Part shown: piece after piece, positions 14,503 through 22,595 of the stretch | Numbering within the stretch: the first letter of the stretch is position 1 | Layout of the letters: the number at the start of each line of letters is the position of its first letter | DNA from: Intestinibacillus sp. Marseille-P6563 | Lineage (GTDB): Bacteria > Bacillota > Clostridia > Oscillospirales > Butyricicoccaceae | DNA length: 64,000 nt | Reading direction: 5' to 3' | NCBI RefSeq assembly: GCF_900604335.1 | Contig: NZ_UWOD01000002.1 | Span: forward strand, 1,240,001-1,304,000 | Program-made: the position numbers and the translations under genes | The notes under the pieces: model-generated | What the model was told of the DNA's origin: nothing | Seen by the model: the letters and a program-made list of their open reading frames with translations, nothing else | Database searches by the model: none

Positions 14503-14531
14503 TTGACAGACCGCGCCCTTTGGGGTATAAT
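14503..14531 (+). promoter_or_regulatory. promoter of the riboswitch-antiporter transcript
   Basis: TTGACA (14503-14508), a 17-base spacer and TATAAT (14526-14531) form a near-consensus promoter. Transcription should start near 14538, just before the aptamer. Confidence 0.9.
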
Positions 14532-14542
14532 CACAACCGAAA

Positions 14543-14636
14543 TAGAGGAATGAAGTGCTCCTCGGGGAAACCCAAACCGCCATTTCCGGCTGATGACTTC
14601 TGCAAATCTTTTGCAGGCAAGTTATCGGCTTTTTTG
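14543..14636 (+). promoter_or_regulatory. candidate fluoride riboswitch (crcB motif) with terminator
   Basis: The aptamer (14543-14603) has AGGAATGAAGTGCTCCT, then CCAAACCGCC, then GGCTGATGACTTCTGC. These match the fluoride riboswitch layout: an AUG-containing P1 strand GAAGU that pairs with ACUUC, the conserved AAAC linker, and the invariant CUGAUG. The strand GGCTGATGAC (14588-14597) can instead pair, with wobble pairs, with GTTATCGGCT (14621-14630) around an inner CTGCAAA/TTTGCAG hairpin, followed by six T. That makes a terminator exclusive with the aptamer. Fluoride would therefore favour expression of the antiporter. The pairings were read by eye, not folded. Confidence 0.8.
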
Positions 14637-14669
14637 TTTGCCTGCACCACGAAAGGACGTATTTTTGTT

Positions 14670-15842
14670 ATGCTTCTGAGTCTTGCTTTTCTGTTTCTTC
14701 TGGGTCTGGCGCTCGGCCAGCTGTGCGTGCGGCTGCACCTGCCCGCGCTGGTCGGGTACATCGCGGCCGGCATCCTGCTCGGGCCTGATGTGCTGGGCGC
14801 CTTGCAGCCGGACTTTCTCGCCCTGTCGGCCGAACTGCGGCGGCTGGCGCTCATCGTCATCCTGCTGCGCGCCGGACTGGCGCTCGACCTGGGCGCACTC
14901 AAACAGGTCGGCCGTCCGGCGGTCTTGCTGTGTTTTGTGCCCGCCTGCTTTGAAATGGTGGGCTGCATCGTGCTCGCGCCCCCGCTTCTTGGGCTGACCC
15001 GCCTGGAAGCGGCGCTGCTGGGCGCGGTCATCGCGGCAGTATCGCCTGCCGTGGTCGTACCGCGCATGCTTTCGCTGATCGATCGCGGTCTGGGTACCAG
15101 CCATTCCATCCCCCAGATGATTCTGGCGGGCTCCTCGGTGGACGATGTGTTTGTCCTGGTCATGTTTTCGGCGTTCTGCTCCATGCTGTCGGGCGGCGGC
15201 TTCTCTCCGCTGACGCTGGCCCGTGTGCCGGTATCGATTGCCCTGGGCTGTGCCGCCGGACTGGTCATCGGCGTGCTGTTCGTCGCCTTTTTCCGCCGGA
15301 TGCTGCTACGCGTGACCGCCAAATTGCTGGTACTGCTCGCGCTCTGCTTCCTGCTGATGACGCTGGAAGATATGAGCCCCATCCCCTTCTCGGGCATGCT
15401 GGCCGTCATGGTGCTGGGCATCACCATCCTGCGGCGGGATGCCGAACTGGCGCAAGCCTTTTCGGCCAAGTTGGGGTCGATTTGGGTGGCCGCGGAACTG
15501 ATTTTGTTTGCACTGGTCGGCGCCGCTGTCGATCTCGCTTATGTGCGCATGGCCGGCCTTGCCGCCATTGCACTGGTGCTGGGCGCGCTGGTGTTCCGTA
15601 TGGCCGGTGTGGGCGTATCGGTGACCGGCACGGCCCTGACCCCGCGTGAGCGGCTGTTTTCCATGTTCGCCTACTCGCCCAAGGCTACCGTGCAGGCGGC
15701 CATCGGCGGCGTCCCTCTCGCCATGGGCTTTGCCTGCGGCCATACGGTGCTGACGGCCGCCGTGCTGTCCATTCTGCTGACCGCCCCGCTCGGCGCCTTT
15801 CTCATCGACCATTTTGCCGAAAAACTGTTGTCGAAACCATAA
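14670..15842 (+). CDS. CPA2-family cation/proton antiporter
   Basis: The product has 390 residues with about twelve hydrophobic segments, starting MLLSLAFLFLLGLALGQLCV and containing VGYIAAGILLGPDVLGALQP and AAVSPAVVVPRML, typical of the Na+/H+ exchanger domain in KefB/NhaS relatives. It lacks the C-terminal TrkA-N domain of Kef channels. It sits in the cytoplasmic membrane and would exchange monovalent cations for protons. The start at 14670 follows AAAGGA with wide spacing. It is the only gene behind the candidate fluoride riboswitch; antiporters of this superfamily are among the genes known to lie behind that motif. A role in fluoride tolerance is inference. Confidence 0.85.
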   Translation: MLLSLAFLFLLGLALGQLCVRLHLPALVGYIAAGILLGPDVLGALQPDFLALSAELRRLALIVILLRAGLALDLGALKQVGRPAVLLCFVPACFEMVGCIVLAPPLLGLTRLEAALLGAVIAAVSPAVVVPRMLSLIDRGLGTSHSIPQMILAGSSVDDVFVLVMFSAFCSMLSGGGFSPLTLARVPVSIALGCAAGLVIGVLFVAFFRRMLLRVTAKLLVLLALCFLLMTLEDMSPIPFSGMLAVMVLGITILRRDAELAQAFSAKLGSIWVAAELILFALVGAAVDLAYVRMAGLAAIALVLGALVFRMAGVGVSVTGTALTPRERLFSMFAYSPKATVQAAIGGVPLAMGFACGHTVLTAAVLSILLTAPLGAFLIDHFAEKLLSKP

Positions 15843-15856
15843 AAGTTTGCTATAAT
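15828..15856 (+). promoter_or_regulatory. promoter of the small membrane protein at 15891
   Basis: TTGTCG (15828-15833) overlaps the end of the antiporter gene; after 17 bases TATAAT (15851-15856) follows, with TGC before it as an extended -10. Confidence 0.8.
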
Positions 15857-15890
15857 TGTCCTATCCCCGCAGAAAGGACGTGTAACGACG

Positions 15891-16256
15891 ATGGAAGAGA
15901 AAGAAGCCCGCACCGCGCCGCAGGCCGAAACCGAAGAGGTCCCCGCGCCGGTAGATGAGGCAGCCGATATTTCCGATGCACCGGACGAGGCGGAAAACAC
16001 ACCACAGGAAGAAAAGCAGCTGTACTTTGGCCGGTTCACCGCCGGAACTTGGCATGGCGGCATCCTGGGTCTGGCGCTTGGCTACATCCTCATCGGCGTC
16101 CTCGGCCTGCTGGACAGCAAATTTTCCTTCGGCATCCGCAGTGTTTTGGAAAATCCGGTTTTCAAATATGGCCTGATGGTTGTTTTGATGTATGGCCTGG
16201 GCAAACTGGGCGGCCACATCGAAAAACAGCGTGAAAACGAATCGGCTCAAGATTGA
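15891..16256 (+). CDS. small membrane protein with acidic N-terminus, unknown
   Basis: The product has 121 residues: an acidic, Pro/Glu/Ala-rich cytoplasmic N-terminus (1-45), then two membrane segments (about 55-75, GGILGLALGYILIGVLGLL, and 88-105, KYGLMVVLMYGLGKLGG) and a short charged tail. GAAAGGACG stands upstream of the ATG. It has its own promoter and terminator. I recognise no family. Confidence 0.72.
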   Translation: MEEKEARTAPQAETEEVPAPVDEAADISDAPDEAENTPQEEKQLYFGRFTAGTWHGGILGLALGYILIGVLGLLDSKFSFGIRSVLENPVFKYGLMVVLMYGLGKLGGHIEKQRENESAQD

Positions 16257-16262
16257 CCCTTT

Positions 16263-16295
16263 CCCCGCCGGAATCATCCGGCGGGGTTTTTTTCG
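16263..16295 (+). terminator. intrinsic terminator after the 15891 gene
   Basis: CCCCGCCGG/CCGGCGGGG stem followed by seven T. Confidence 0.9.
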
Positions 16296-16296
16296 C

Positions 16297-16345
16297 TTAA
16301 AAAAACCGGGCGGAACTGGTTTGACCCACTCCGTCCGGTTTTGCA
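16297..16345 (-). terminator. intrinsic terminator of the 36-residue gene
   Basis: On the minus strand the imperfect stem AAAACCGGACGGA/TCCGCCCGGTTTT is followed by TTT, eleven bases after the stop codon of the small gene at 16356. Confidence 0.75.
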
Positions 16346-16355
16346 GTCTGTTTTT

Positions 16356-16466
16356 TTACTTGTTCTTGCGGCGGCACATTGCCAGGCCAGCTGTCATCAC
16401 GCCATTGGCCATCGCCATGGAGTCGCAGATTTCACCCAAGCGCTGAATATAAGTCTTTTTGTTCAT
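16356..16466 (-). CDS. 36-residue small protein, unknown function
   Basis: The gene runs from an ATG at 16466 to TAA at 16356-16358. GGAGGTG stands six bases before the ATG, a promoter lies at 16534-16561 and a terminator follows, so all the signals of an independent gene are present. The product starts MNKKTYIQRLGEICDSMAMA and ends AGLAMCRRKNK. It has a charged start, a weakly amphipathic middle with several Met and two Cys, and a basic end. It is too short for most gene finders. No family recognised. Confidence 0.7.
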   Translation of the reverse strand: MNKKTYIQRLGEICDSMAMANGVMTAGLAMCRRKNK

Positions 16467-16533
16467 TTTTCACACCTCCATCGTGTGGACGCTTCGGCTG
16501 GATACCAAAGCATTTGTTTTGCTGTTTGATTTT

Positions 16534-16561
16534 ATTATAGTCAATATTACGCAGAATGCAA
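16534..16561 (-). promoter_or_regulatory. promoter of the 36-residue gene
   Basis: On the minus strand TTGCAT (16556-16561), a 16-base spacer and TATAAT (16534-16539). The leader is about 60 bases. The remaining bases between this and 16735 show no gene. Confidence 0.8.
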
Positions 16562-16734
16562 CGGTATTTTTGTCCAATATGTTGTGTATTCTCTGTGATT
16601 TTTTGTACAGAATCCACCGTTTCCTTTTGCGTTTTTCACAGTCTCAATGTTGTTTATTTAGTAAAGCCGCAGTGGACAGCCAGCTACCGCTTTGCCGTCT
16701 CTCGGTTTGCCTGTGCTAACAAGCGGTGCAAACA

Positions 16735-16763
16735 TTGATAAACCGCCCCAAATGCGGTATACT
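16735..16763 (+). promoter_or_regulatory. promoter of the mrp operon
   Basis: TTGATA (16735-16740), a 17-base spacer and TATACT (16758-16763), about 30 bases before the mrp start codon. Confidence 0.85.
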
Positions 16764-16799
16764 AGGGATAATCGTACATCAAAAGGAGTTGTTTTAACC

Positions 16800-17621
16800 A
16801 TGGGTTGCTCGCACAACTGCGAATCCTGCTCGGGTTCCTGCGGCCAGCCGGAAAGCCTGCTCGTCGCGCCCAATAAACTTTCGACCATCCACAAGGTCAT
16901 TGCCGTGGTTTCCGGCAAGGGCGGCGTAGGCAAGAGCCTGGCCACCTCCATGCTGGCGGTCGGCATGTGCCGCAAGGGCTATCATACCGCCATCCTGGAC
17001 GCCGACATCACCGGTCCATCCATCCCCAAGGCGTTCGGCATGAGCGGCAAGCTGGAAGGCTGCGAAGAAGGCATCCTGCCCAAGACCACCGACACCGGCA
17101 TTGATATGATCTCGATCAACTTCCTCTTAGACCATGTGGACGACCCGGTCGTCTACCGCGGTCCGATCATTGCCGAAACGGTCAAGCAGTTCTGGTCGGA
17201 TGTCATCTGGCAGGACGTGGACTATATGTTTGTCGATATGCCTCCCGGAACCGGCGACGTACCGCTGACCGTGTTCCAGTCCATCCCGGTGGACGGCATC
17301 GTCGTTATGACCTCGCCCCAGGACCTGGTCAGCATGATCGTGGGCAAGGCGGTCAAGATGGCCAAGATGATGAACATCCCGATTCTGGGCATCGTCGAAA
17401 ATTACAGCTATCTCGCCTGCCCGGACTGCGGCAAGAAGATCGAACTGTTCGGCAAGAGCAAGGTCGATGAAGTCGCCGCCGAATATGAACTGCCGGTACT
17501 GGCCAAGCTGCCGCTCGACCCCAAGCTGGCCGAAGCGGTCGACCGCGGCGAGATCGAAGACGTCAAGCTCCCCGACGAGCTGCACGGCGCAATGAAGGCG
17601 CTCGAAGCGCTGCATTCGTAA
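16800..17621 (+). CDS. mrp: Mrp/NBP35-type iron-sulfur cluster carrier ATPase
   Basis: The product has 273 residues. The N-terminus carries a CxxxCxxCxGxC cluster (CSHNCESCSGSCG), followed by the deviant Walker A motif VVSGKGGVGKS (about residue 37), DADITGPSI and DMPPGTGDVPLT. A C-terminal CPDCG holds the bridging cluster between two subunits. These P-loop proteins hold and transfer Fe-S clusters to apoproteins. The start at 16800 has AAAAGGAG upstream. It is co-transcribed with the NifX-like gene twelve bases downstream, a frequent anaerobe pairing. Confidence 0.93.
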   Translation: MGCSHNCESCSGSCGQPESLLVAPNKLSTIHKVIAVVSGKGGVGKSLATSMLAVGMCRKGYHTAILDADITGPSIPKAFGMSGKLEGCEEGILPKTTDTGIDMISINFLLDHVDDPVVYRGPIIAETVKQFWSDVIWQDVDYMFVDMPPGTGDVPLTVFQSIPVDGIVVMTSPQDLVSMIVGKAVKMAKMMNIPILGIVENYSYLACPDCGKKIELFGKSKVDEVAAEYELPVLAKLPLDPKLAEAVDRGEIEDVKLPDELHGAMKALEALHS

Positions 17622-17633
17622 AGGAGTGACCGC

Positions 17634-18080
17634 ATGATGAAAATCGTCATCGCATACCAGGACGGCGCGGTCGCGGACGCGAATGCCTGCGCCGAATACC
17701 TGATCGTCACCGCCGAAAACGGCCAGCCGACGGCCAAGGAGCTGATGCAGGCGCCGGGCAGCGGCGCGACCTCCATGCTGACCTTCCTCAGCATGGTGCA
17801 GGCCGATGTGTTTATCTGCGGCGCGCTGGGCGTGGCGCTGCGCAACGCACTGGAAATGCTCGGCGTGGTGCTGGTACCAGGCGTGACCGGTCCGGCCGAA
17901 GAAGCTGCCGCCAAGTTCCTGGTGGGTGAAAAGCAGGGCGACCCCGGCATTTTGGAGATCTGCCGCGAAGAGGACCCCGACGACCCGATGGCCTGCATGC
18001 ACGACTGTTCCAAGTGCGCAGGCTGCGGCCCCATCCGTGTGCCCGAGGAGGCTAAGAAAAACCTGCCGGACGTGCATTAA
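17634..18080 (+). CDS. NifX/NifB-type dinitrogenase iron-molybdenum cofactor domain protein
   Basis: The product has 148 residues. The first ~110 read as the Nitro_FeMo-Co fold (MKIVIAYQDGAVADANACAEYLIV...DVFICGALGVALRNALEMLGVVLVPGVTG), which binds metal-sulfur clusters or their precursors. The C-terminus adds a Cys-rich tail (CMHDCSKCAGCGP) that could hold an Fe-S cluster. No nitrogenase genes are in view. With Mrp it probably acts in general iron-sulfur handling. The start has AAAGGAGTG upstream and a terminator follows at once. Confidence 0.85.
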   Translation: MMKIVIAYQDGAVADANACAEYLIVTAENGQPTAKELMQAPGSGATSMLTFLSMVQADVFICGALGVALRNALEMLGVVLVPGVTGPAEEAAAKFLVGEKQGDPGILEICREEDPDDPMACMHDCSKCAGCGPIRVPEEAKKNLPDVH

Positions 18081-18086
18081 AACAGC

Positions 18087-18127
18087 AATCCCCCGCATAC
18101 CGTTTGCAGTATGCGGGGGATTTTTTT
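18087..18127. terminator. intrinsic terminator between convergent genes
   Basis: AATCCCCCGCATAC/GTATGCGGGGGATT stem with T runs; it serves the mrp operon on plus and the zinc-ribbon gene on minus. Confidence 0.9.
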
Positions 18128-18551
18128 ATTCACCCAGTTTGCTGCCGCAGTTGACGCAGAAGCGGGCGCCCGGTTGATTTTTGGTGCCGCAGTCCGGGCA
18201 AAACAGCCCCGGCGTTGGCGCGGCAGCCGGTGCAGCGCCAGCCGCAGGCGCCGAAGTGCCCAAAAGCTGCTGCTCCTCGGCGCGCACCTGCTCGATGCGG
18301 CGATTCAGTTCTTCCACCGTCTTTTCTACACCGCTGATCTCCCCACAAAGCTGCTCGAAACGCTCGCGGTCCATCGCGTTCGACTTCCACATGGCGTACA
18401 TCTCTTCGCCCAGGCGGCTGATCATCGTGGTCTGCTGCTTTTGCAGGCCCTGAATCTGCGCCTTGATGCGGCTGATCTCCACCATGGATTCCGATTTGAC
18501 GCTCACGGTCGCCAAACCGCGGTCAAAGGTGCTCTTGATTTTCTCCAGCAT
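18126..18551 (-). CDS. coiled-coil zinc-ribbon protein
   Basis: The product has 141 residues. Residues ~1-85 form a long helix with heptad-like hydrophobics (ISRIKAQIQGLQKQQTTMISRLG...). An Ala/Pro-rich linker follows, then a C-terminal zinc ribbon (CPDCGTKNQPGARFCVNCG). There is no membrane segment. It is transcribed away from an ABC/zinc-ribbon cluster that contains two membrane-anchored zinc-ribbon proteins, so it may be a soluble partner. The function is unknown. Confidence 0.8.
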   Translation of the reverse strand: MLEKIKSTFDRGLATVSVKSESMVEISRIKAQIQGLQKQQTTMISRLGEEMYAMWKSNAMDRERFEQLCGEISGVEKTVEELNRRIEQVRAEEQQLLGTSAPAAGAAPAAAPTPGLFCPDCGTKNQPGARFCVNCGSKLGE

Positions 18552-18692
18552 ATCGTTCCCTGCCTTCCATCTTGTCCGGGCGTGCCGCCCGATACCCCAT
18601 TTTTCATTATCATAGCATCAAACCGGCCGCCTTGTAAAGCCTGCTTTCTGCAACATTTTCGTTCCAATTCGGTTAAAAAGCGGCGGTAACCC

Positions 18693-18721
18693 TTTTCGGA
18701 AAAGCAGAAATTTGCTATAAT
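18693..18721 (+). promoter_or_regulatory. likely promoter of the zinc-ribbon/ABC cluster
   Basis: TATAAT at 18716-18721, preceded by TTGC; the -35 (TTTTCG) is weak. It lies 60 bases before the first ABC gene. Confidence 0.5.
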
Positions 18722-18780
18722 AAAGGCCACATGGGACCAAAGTGTCCATTCGATTCCCAAAGCAAAGGGGGCTTTTGCCG

Positions 18781-19422
18781 ATGCTTGCGGCTACCGGCTT
18801 GACCAAATGCTACAACGGACAGACCGTCCTGCATCCGGCCAGTCTGACGCTCACCGCGGGGGAGGCGGTCGGCGTTGCGGGTGCCAATGGCTCGGGCAAA
18901 TCCACCCTGCTGTCCATCGTGGCGCAAACCCTTGTGCCCGATGGCGGCACGATCACCGAGGATGGCGTTTGTGTGCTGGGCAACCGCGCCTTTCTGCGGC
19001 AGCATGTGGGCTATGTCCCGCAGGCCGATGCCCTCATCCCGGAACTGACCGTTGCCGAGCAGCTTGCGCTCTGGCAGCGGCTGACCGGCCGGCCGGCGCA
19101 CGCCGACCGTGCCCTTTGGGAACTGCTTGACCTGGATAACATGCGCAAAAAGCCCATTTCCAAGCTTTCGGGCGGCATGCGCAAGCGCGTCAGCTTTGCG
19201 CTGGCGCTGGCTGGAACGCCGCGTTACCTCATCATGGACGAGGCGTTCGCGGCGCTCGACCGCGTCTACCGCAGCCGGCTGGAAACCTGGCTGCGGGACT
19301 ACACGGCCCAGGGCGGTGCCCTTCTGTGGTGCAGTCATGAGCCGGAGGAGTTGCAGCGCCTGTGCAGCCGGGTCATCACTTTGGAAGGCGGGCATATCCT
19401 GCCTGCCCCATCGTGCGTTTGA
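18781..19422 (+). CDS. ABC transporter ATP-binding protein
   Basis: The product has 213 residues. Walker A GANGSGKST (about residue 34), the Q-loop in YVPQADALI, the signature LSGGMRKR, Walker B YLIMDEAFAAL and the H-loop in WCSHEPEEL are all present. It is short, with no C-terminal extension, as in ABC-2 exporters. The start at 18781 has AAAGGGGG upstream. It leads a run of five co-directional genes (to 24831) that includes two ABC-2 permeases and two zinc-ribbon membrane proteins, and probably powers those permeases. Confidence 0.9.
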   Translation: MLAATGLTKCYNGQTVLHPASLTLTAGEAVGVAGANGSGKSTLLSIVAQTLVPDGGTITEDGVCVLGNRAFLRQHVGYVPQADALIPELTVAEQLALWQRLTGRPAHADRALWELLDLDNMRKKPISKLSGGMRKRVSFALALAGTPRYLIMDEAFAALDRVYRSRLETWLRDYTAQGGALLWCSHEPEELQRLCSRVITLEGGHILPAPSCV

Positions 19423-19439
19423 AAAGGAGGAGTTTTTTG

Positions 19440-21401
19440 ATGTTCTGTCCCAATTGCGGCGCGCCGCTGCGTGAAGGCGCAAAATTCTGCGGCCATTGCG
19501 GCACCCCTGCCCCCGAGGCTGCTTCATCCCCCGCACCTGCGGAACCGTCCGTATCTCCCGAACCGGCTCCGGCTGCTCCCGAGGCTGCTGCTCCGGAAGC
19601 TGCCCCGCAGCCTGCTGCCGAAACACCGGCACCGGATACAACCCCATCCCCCGAAGCGGCGGAAGCTCCCGCTGCCCCCGAAACACCCGCAGCTGCTGCG
19701 GAGTCCCCGGCGCCCGAGCCCATCCTGCGCCGGTCCCGTCAACTGCTCGAAAAGCAGAAATCCGGCTCTGCGCCGACCGAATCGCCCATCCCCGGCGAGC
19801 CCATCCTGGGCAAACGCCGCAATGGTCTGCCGATCATCATTGGCCTGATCGTGGCTGCCCTGGCGGTGATCGCGGCCGTTGTCTTCCTGATTGCACCCTC
19901 GGTCATCAATCTTGTCAGTCCCAAGGCATATCTGGCCTCCTGCGCCAGCAACACCCTGGCCGCTTACAACTCTGCTTGGGAAAGCATCGCCAAGTCTACG
20001 GGTACAAAGGGTCTTTATGACAACCTGTTTGATCAGCGTATGCAGTACACCATCGATGGCACCATTGAAGATTACCCGGATATGCCCATGATCAACGGTG
20101 CGGGCTTCTCGTCCACCATCCAGTTTGACCGTAAGGGCCGGGAACTGGCAGCCGAACTCAGCGCGGAATATGGCTCCATCAGCCTGGGCAGCGCACAGCT
20201 TTACCTCAAGGACGACCTGATTGCCGTCGGTTCGCCCCAGTATACGGACGGAAAGTTCTACGGTATTCATACCGAAACCCTGGGCCAGGATATCAAAAAC
20301 GCGCCCTGGGGAGCCATGGCCGATGTGGATGAAAACCTGAGCTTCAATGTGTTTGACCTGCTCGACCTGTACCAGAAGCCCACCAACCTGCTCACCGAAA
20401 AGACCTATAAGGCCCTTGGCAAGGAAGCCGTCGGTCTGCTGGGCGATTCTGACATCGAAAAGCAGGGCAAAAAGGATAAAAGCATCAACCGTCAGCGCGA
20501 AACGCTCCAGATGTACACGGTGGACATCTCCCCCGAAGATCTGGCGACCCGTATGTTCAACTGTGCAGACATCGTTCTCAAGGATGAGAACCTGTACAAA
20601 ACGATTGAGCCTCTGCTCGCCACCGAGGCAGCCCAGAGTGATATGACCGCCGACGAGCTGTATGAGCAATTCCAGAATCAGATTCTGGATCAGATGGATC
20701 CGGACGACATGGCCGACAGCATGGGCGATGTGGACATCGAACTGGTGATTGGCCTGCGCGGCAAGCAGATCGCATTTATGGAACTGTCCATCCAGCCGGA
20801 TGGCGCCGAGAAAATGTCCATCAGCGCCGAGATTGGCACCGCGGAGTCGATCATCAGCGCTCTGACCATTGAAGCGGCCAATGGCAGCGAACCGGTTTAT
20901 GTCATCAAGTCGGCCAGCGCCTATGAGTCGAAGGACGGTGTATTCAATAGCTGGTTCTGGATAACGGAATACAACTCCCAGATCATTTACACCAACATGG
21001 AATGGGATACCAAGTCCAAGGATGTTTTGTTTGAGATGAAGGTCCCTGGTGCATCCGTTTCGGGCGAGGGCACGATGGATGCTACGTCCAAGTCGGTTGA
21101 CCTGCAGTTTGACAACCTGGAGGTCAGCAGCGGCGGCGATAGCATGACCCTGTCGCTCAATTACGCGGTTGAACCCTGCAAGAATTTCGCCTTTAGCGGC
21201 AAGGATGCAACGCTCCTGACCGATATGGACGAAAACGACATCGTGGAGATTGCTGAACTCATTGAGGAAAGCGTACAGGAAGCCATCTACGGCGAACTGT
21301 TCAATTCGTTCTCTTCTTCGTACAGTGGAGGCAGTGCCGTCCCCTACCTTGACGACCCATTCTCCTATGATGACGATCCCTTCTCCTATTACTATTATTA
21401 A
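19440..21401 (+). CDS. membrane-anchored zinc-ribbon protein with large extracellular domain
   Basis: The product has 653 residues. Residues 1-25 are a zinc ribbon (MFCPNCGAPLREGAKFCGHCG). About 25-100 is a Pro/Ala/Glu-rich linker; one membrane segment at about 128-152 (LPIIIGLIVAALAVIAAVVF) is followed by a ~490-residue, mostly beta-rich, acidic region with no recognised motif. The tail repeats DDPFSYDDDPFSYYYY. The layout puts the ribbon in the cytoplasm and the large domain outside. It lies between the ATPase and permease genes of an ABC-2 system and could be its accessory or substrate-handling subunit; this is inference. Confidence 0.82.
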   Translation: MFCPNCGAPLREGAKFCGHCGTPAPEAASSPAPAEPSVSPEPAPAAPEAAAPEAAPQPAAETPAPDTTPSPEAAEAPAAPETPAAAAESPAPEPILRRSRQLLEKQKSGSAPTESPIPGEPILGKRRNGLPIIIGLIVAALAVIAAVVFLIAPSVINLVSPKAYLASCASNTLAAYNSAWESIAKSTGTKGLYDNLFDQRMQYTIDGTIEDYPDMPMINGAGFSSTIQFDRKGRELAAELSAEYGSISLGSAQLYLKDDLIAVGSPQYTDGKFYGIHTETLGQDIKNAPWGAMADVDENLSFNVFDLLDLYQKPTNLLTEKTYKALGKEAVGLLGDSDIEKQGKKDKSINRQRETLQMYTVDISPEDLATRMFNCADIVLKDENLYKTIEPLLATEAAQSDMTADELYEQFQNQILDQMDPDDMADSMGDVDIELVIGLRGKQIAFMELSIQPDGAEKMSISAEIGTAESIISALTIEAANGSEPVYVIKSASAYESKDGVFNSWFWITEYNSQIIYTNMEWDTKSKDVLFEMKVPGASVSGEGTMDATSKSVDLQFDNLEVSSGGDSMTLSLNYAVEPCKNFAFSGKDATLLTDMDENDIVEIAELIEESVQEAIYGELFNSFSSSYSGGSAVPYLDDPFSYDDDPFSYYYY

Positions 21402-21404
21402 GCC

Positions 21405-22595
21405 ATGCATACTTATTTGGCTGGGCTGGGCCTGTCGCTGCGGCTGATGCGCCGCCGCCTGATCCTGCTCGTGGCGGTCGCATTACTGACCGCGCTGCTG
21501 GGCCAGGTGGCCGCGCAGGCGCTGGCCGATGTATTTTCCGGGAAATCCGAACTCACGGGGCTGCGCATCGCGCTTTGTGGGCCGGGTGCCCAGACAGCGG
21601 CCAACCTGACCGGACAGATGGAGGACATCCGCACCTACTGCGTGTTTGAAGCCGTCGAAGACGAAGCGGCTGCGCGGGCCGAAGTGCAAAGCGGCGCCGC
21701 TTCGGCGGCGGTCGTGCTGCCGGAAGGCTTTCTGGACAGCATCTATTCGGGTGAAAATCTGGCGCCCACGCTCATTTTGGACGAAACCCGGCCGCTCGAA
21801 GGCTATCTGGCCCGCTGGGCCGGGGAATGCGCCATCGGGCTTTTGATGGACGCTCAGACCGGCGTGACCGCGGTACGCGAAGCGTACCAGGCCCGCCGTG
21901 CGGCGGGTGACCGTCCGGAAAAGTCCCAGAAAAAAGTCATTGAGGAAATCAATCTGGTGTACATCCAGGCGGCGCTGGGCCGCTCGGATGTGCTGCGCAC
22001 CACGACCGTGACCGCCACCGGCGCGCTCGCGCCGGGCGATCATTATGCGCTCTCGGCACTCGCCTATCTGGCGCTTTTGAGCGGTGCGGTCTTTTTCCCT
22101 TTGTTTGAAGAACGCAGCCGACGCGACTTTCTGCGGCGGTTGGACGGGGTCGGGCAATCGCTGTTGCCCCTGCGGCTCGCGGCGCTGAGCGTCTGTGCCG
22201 TGCTGCTGGCCGCCGCCCTGAGCGCCGCTTTGGCGGCGCTGGGCGGCATGTCCTGGGCTGGCGTGCTGGCCGGAGCGGTGTTTGCCGCCGGTTTGGCTGG
22301 CGCCTGCGCGGCATGGACCGGCCATGCGGGCACCTGTTCGCTGGCCCTGTTCCTGCTGGCGACCGCCGCGCTGTTTCTGGGCGGCGGCATCCTGCCCCCT
22401 GCCCTGCTGCCCGGACCGCTGCGTGCCCTGCTGCCGTTCAGCCCAGTGCGCCTGCTGGCGCTCGCGCTCAGTCCGGCCTGCGGATATGACTCCCAGCCGG
22501 TGGCGGTGCTTGCACTCACGGTGTGCGGCGCTGCCCTTTGGGCGCTCGCACTGTTTGCCGCTCACCGACGGCACCGAAAGGAGGTCGGCGCATGA
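21405..22595 (+). CDS. ABC-2 type permease
   Basis: The product has 396 residues: one N-terminal membrane segment (RLILLVAVALLTALLGQVAAQ), a ~160-residue extracytoplasmic loop, then five or six C-terminal segments. This is the YhgE/ABC-2 permease plan used by exporters of peptides, polysaccharides or drugs. It starts three bases after the zinc-ribbon gene and overlaps the next permease by ATGA, so the two permeases are translated together and probably form a heterodimer. The substrate is unknown. Confidence 0.82.
   Translation: MHTYLAGLGLSLRLMRRRLILLVAVALLTALLGQVAAQALADVFSGKSELTGLRIALCGPGAQTAANLTGQMEDIRTYCVFEAVEDEAAARAEVQSGAASAAVVLPEGFLDSIYSGENLAPTLILDETRPLEGYLARWAGECAIGLLMDAQTGVTAVREAYQARRAAGDRPEKSQKKVIEEINLVYIQAALGRSDVLRTTTVTATGALAPGDHYALSALAYLALLSGAVFFPLFEERSRRDFLRRLDGVGQSLLPLRLAALSVCAVLLAAALSAALAALGGMSWAGVLAGAVFAAGLAGACAAWTGHAGTCSLALFLLATAALFLGGGILPPALLPGPLRALLPFSPVRLLALALSPACGYDSQPVAVLALTVCGAALWALALFAAHRRHRKEVGA

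Noticed and set aside
14530-14640. Leader of the antiporter as a sodium, lithium or c-di-AMP riboswitch
   Set aside because: The AAAC linker, CUGAUG core and the P1 pairing order fit the fluoride aptamer better than the other motifs I could recall.
19524-21410. 628-codon minus-strand open frame opposite the 653-residue zinc-ribbon protein
   Set aside because: It has no ribosome site and a low-complexity Gly/Arg/Cys product, while the plus frame has a zinc ribbon, a membrane segment and a good start.
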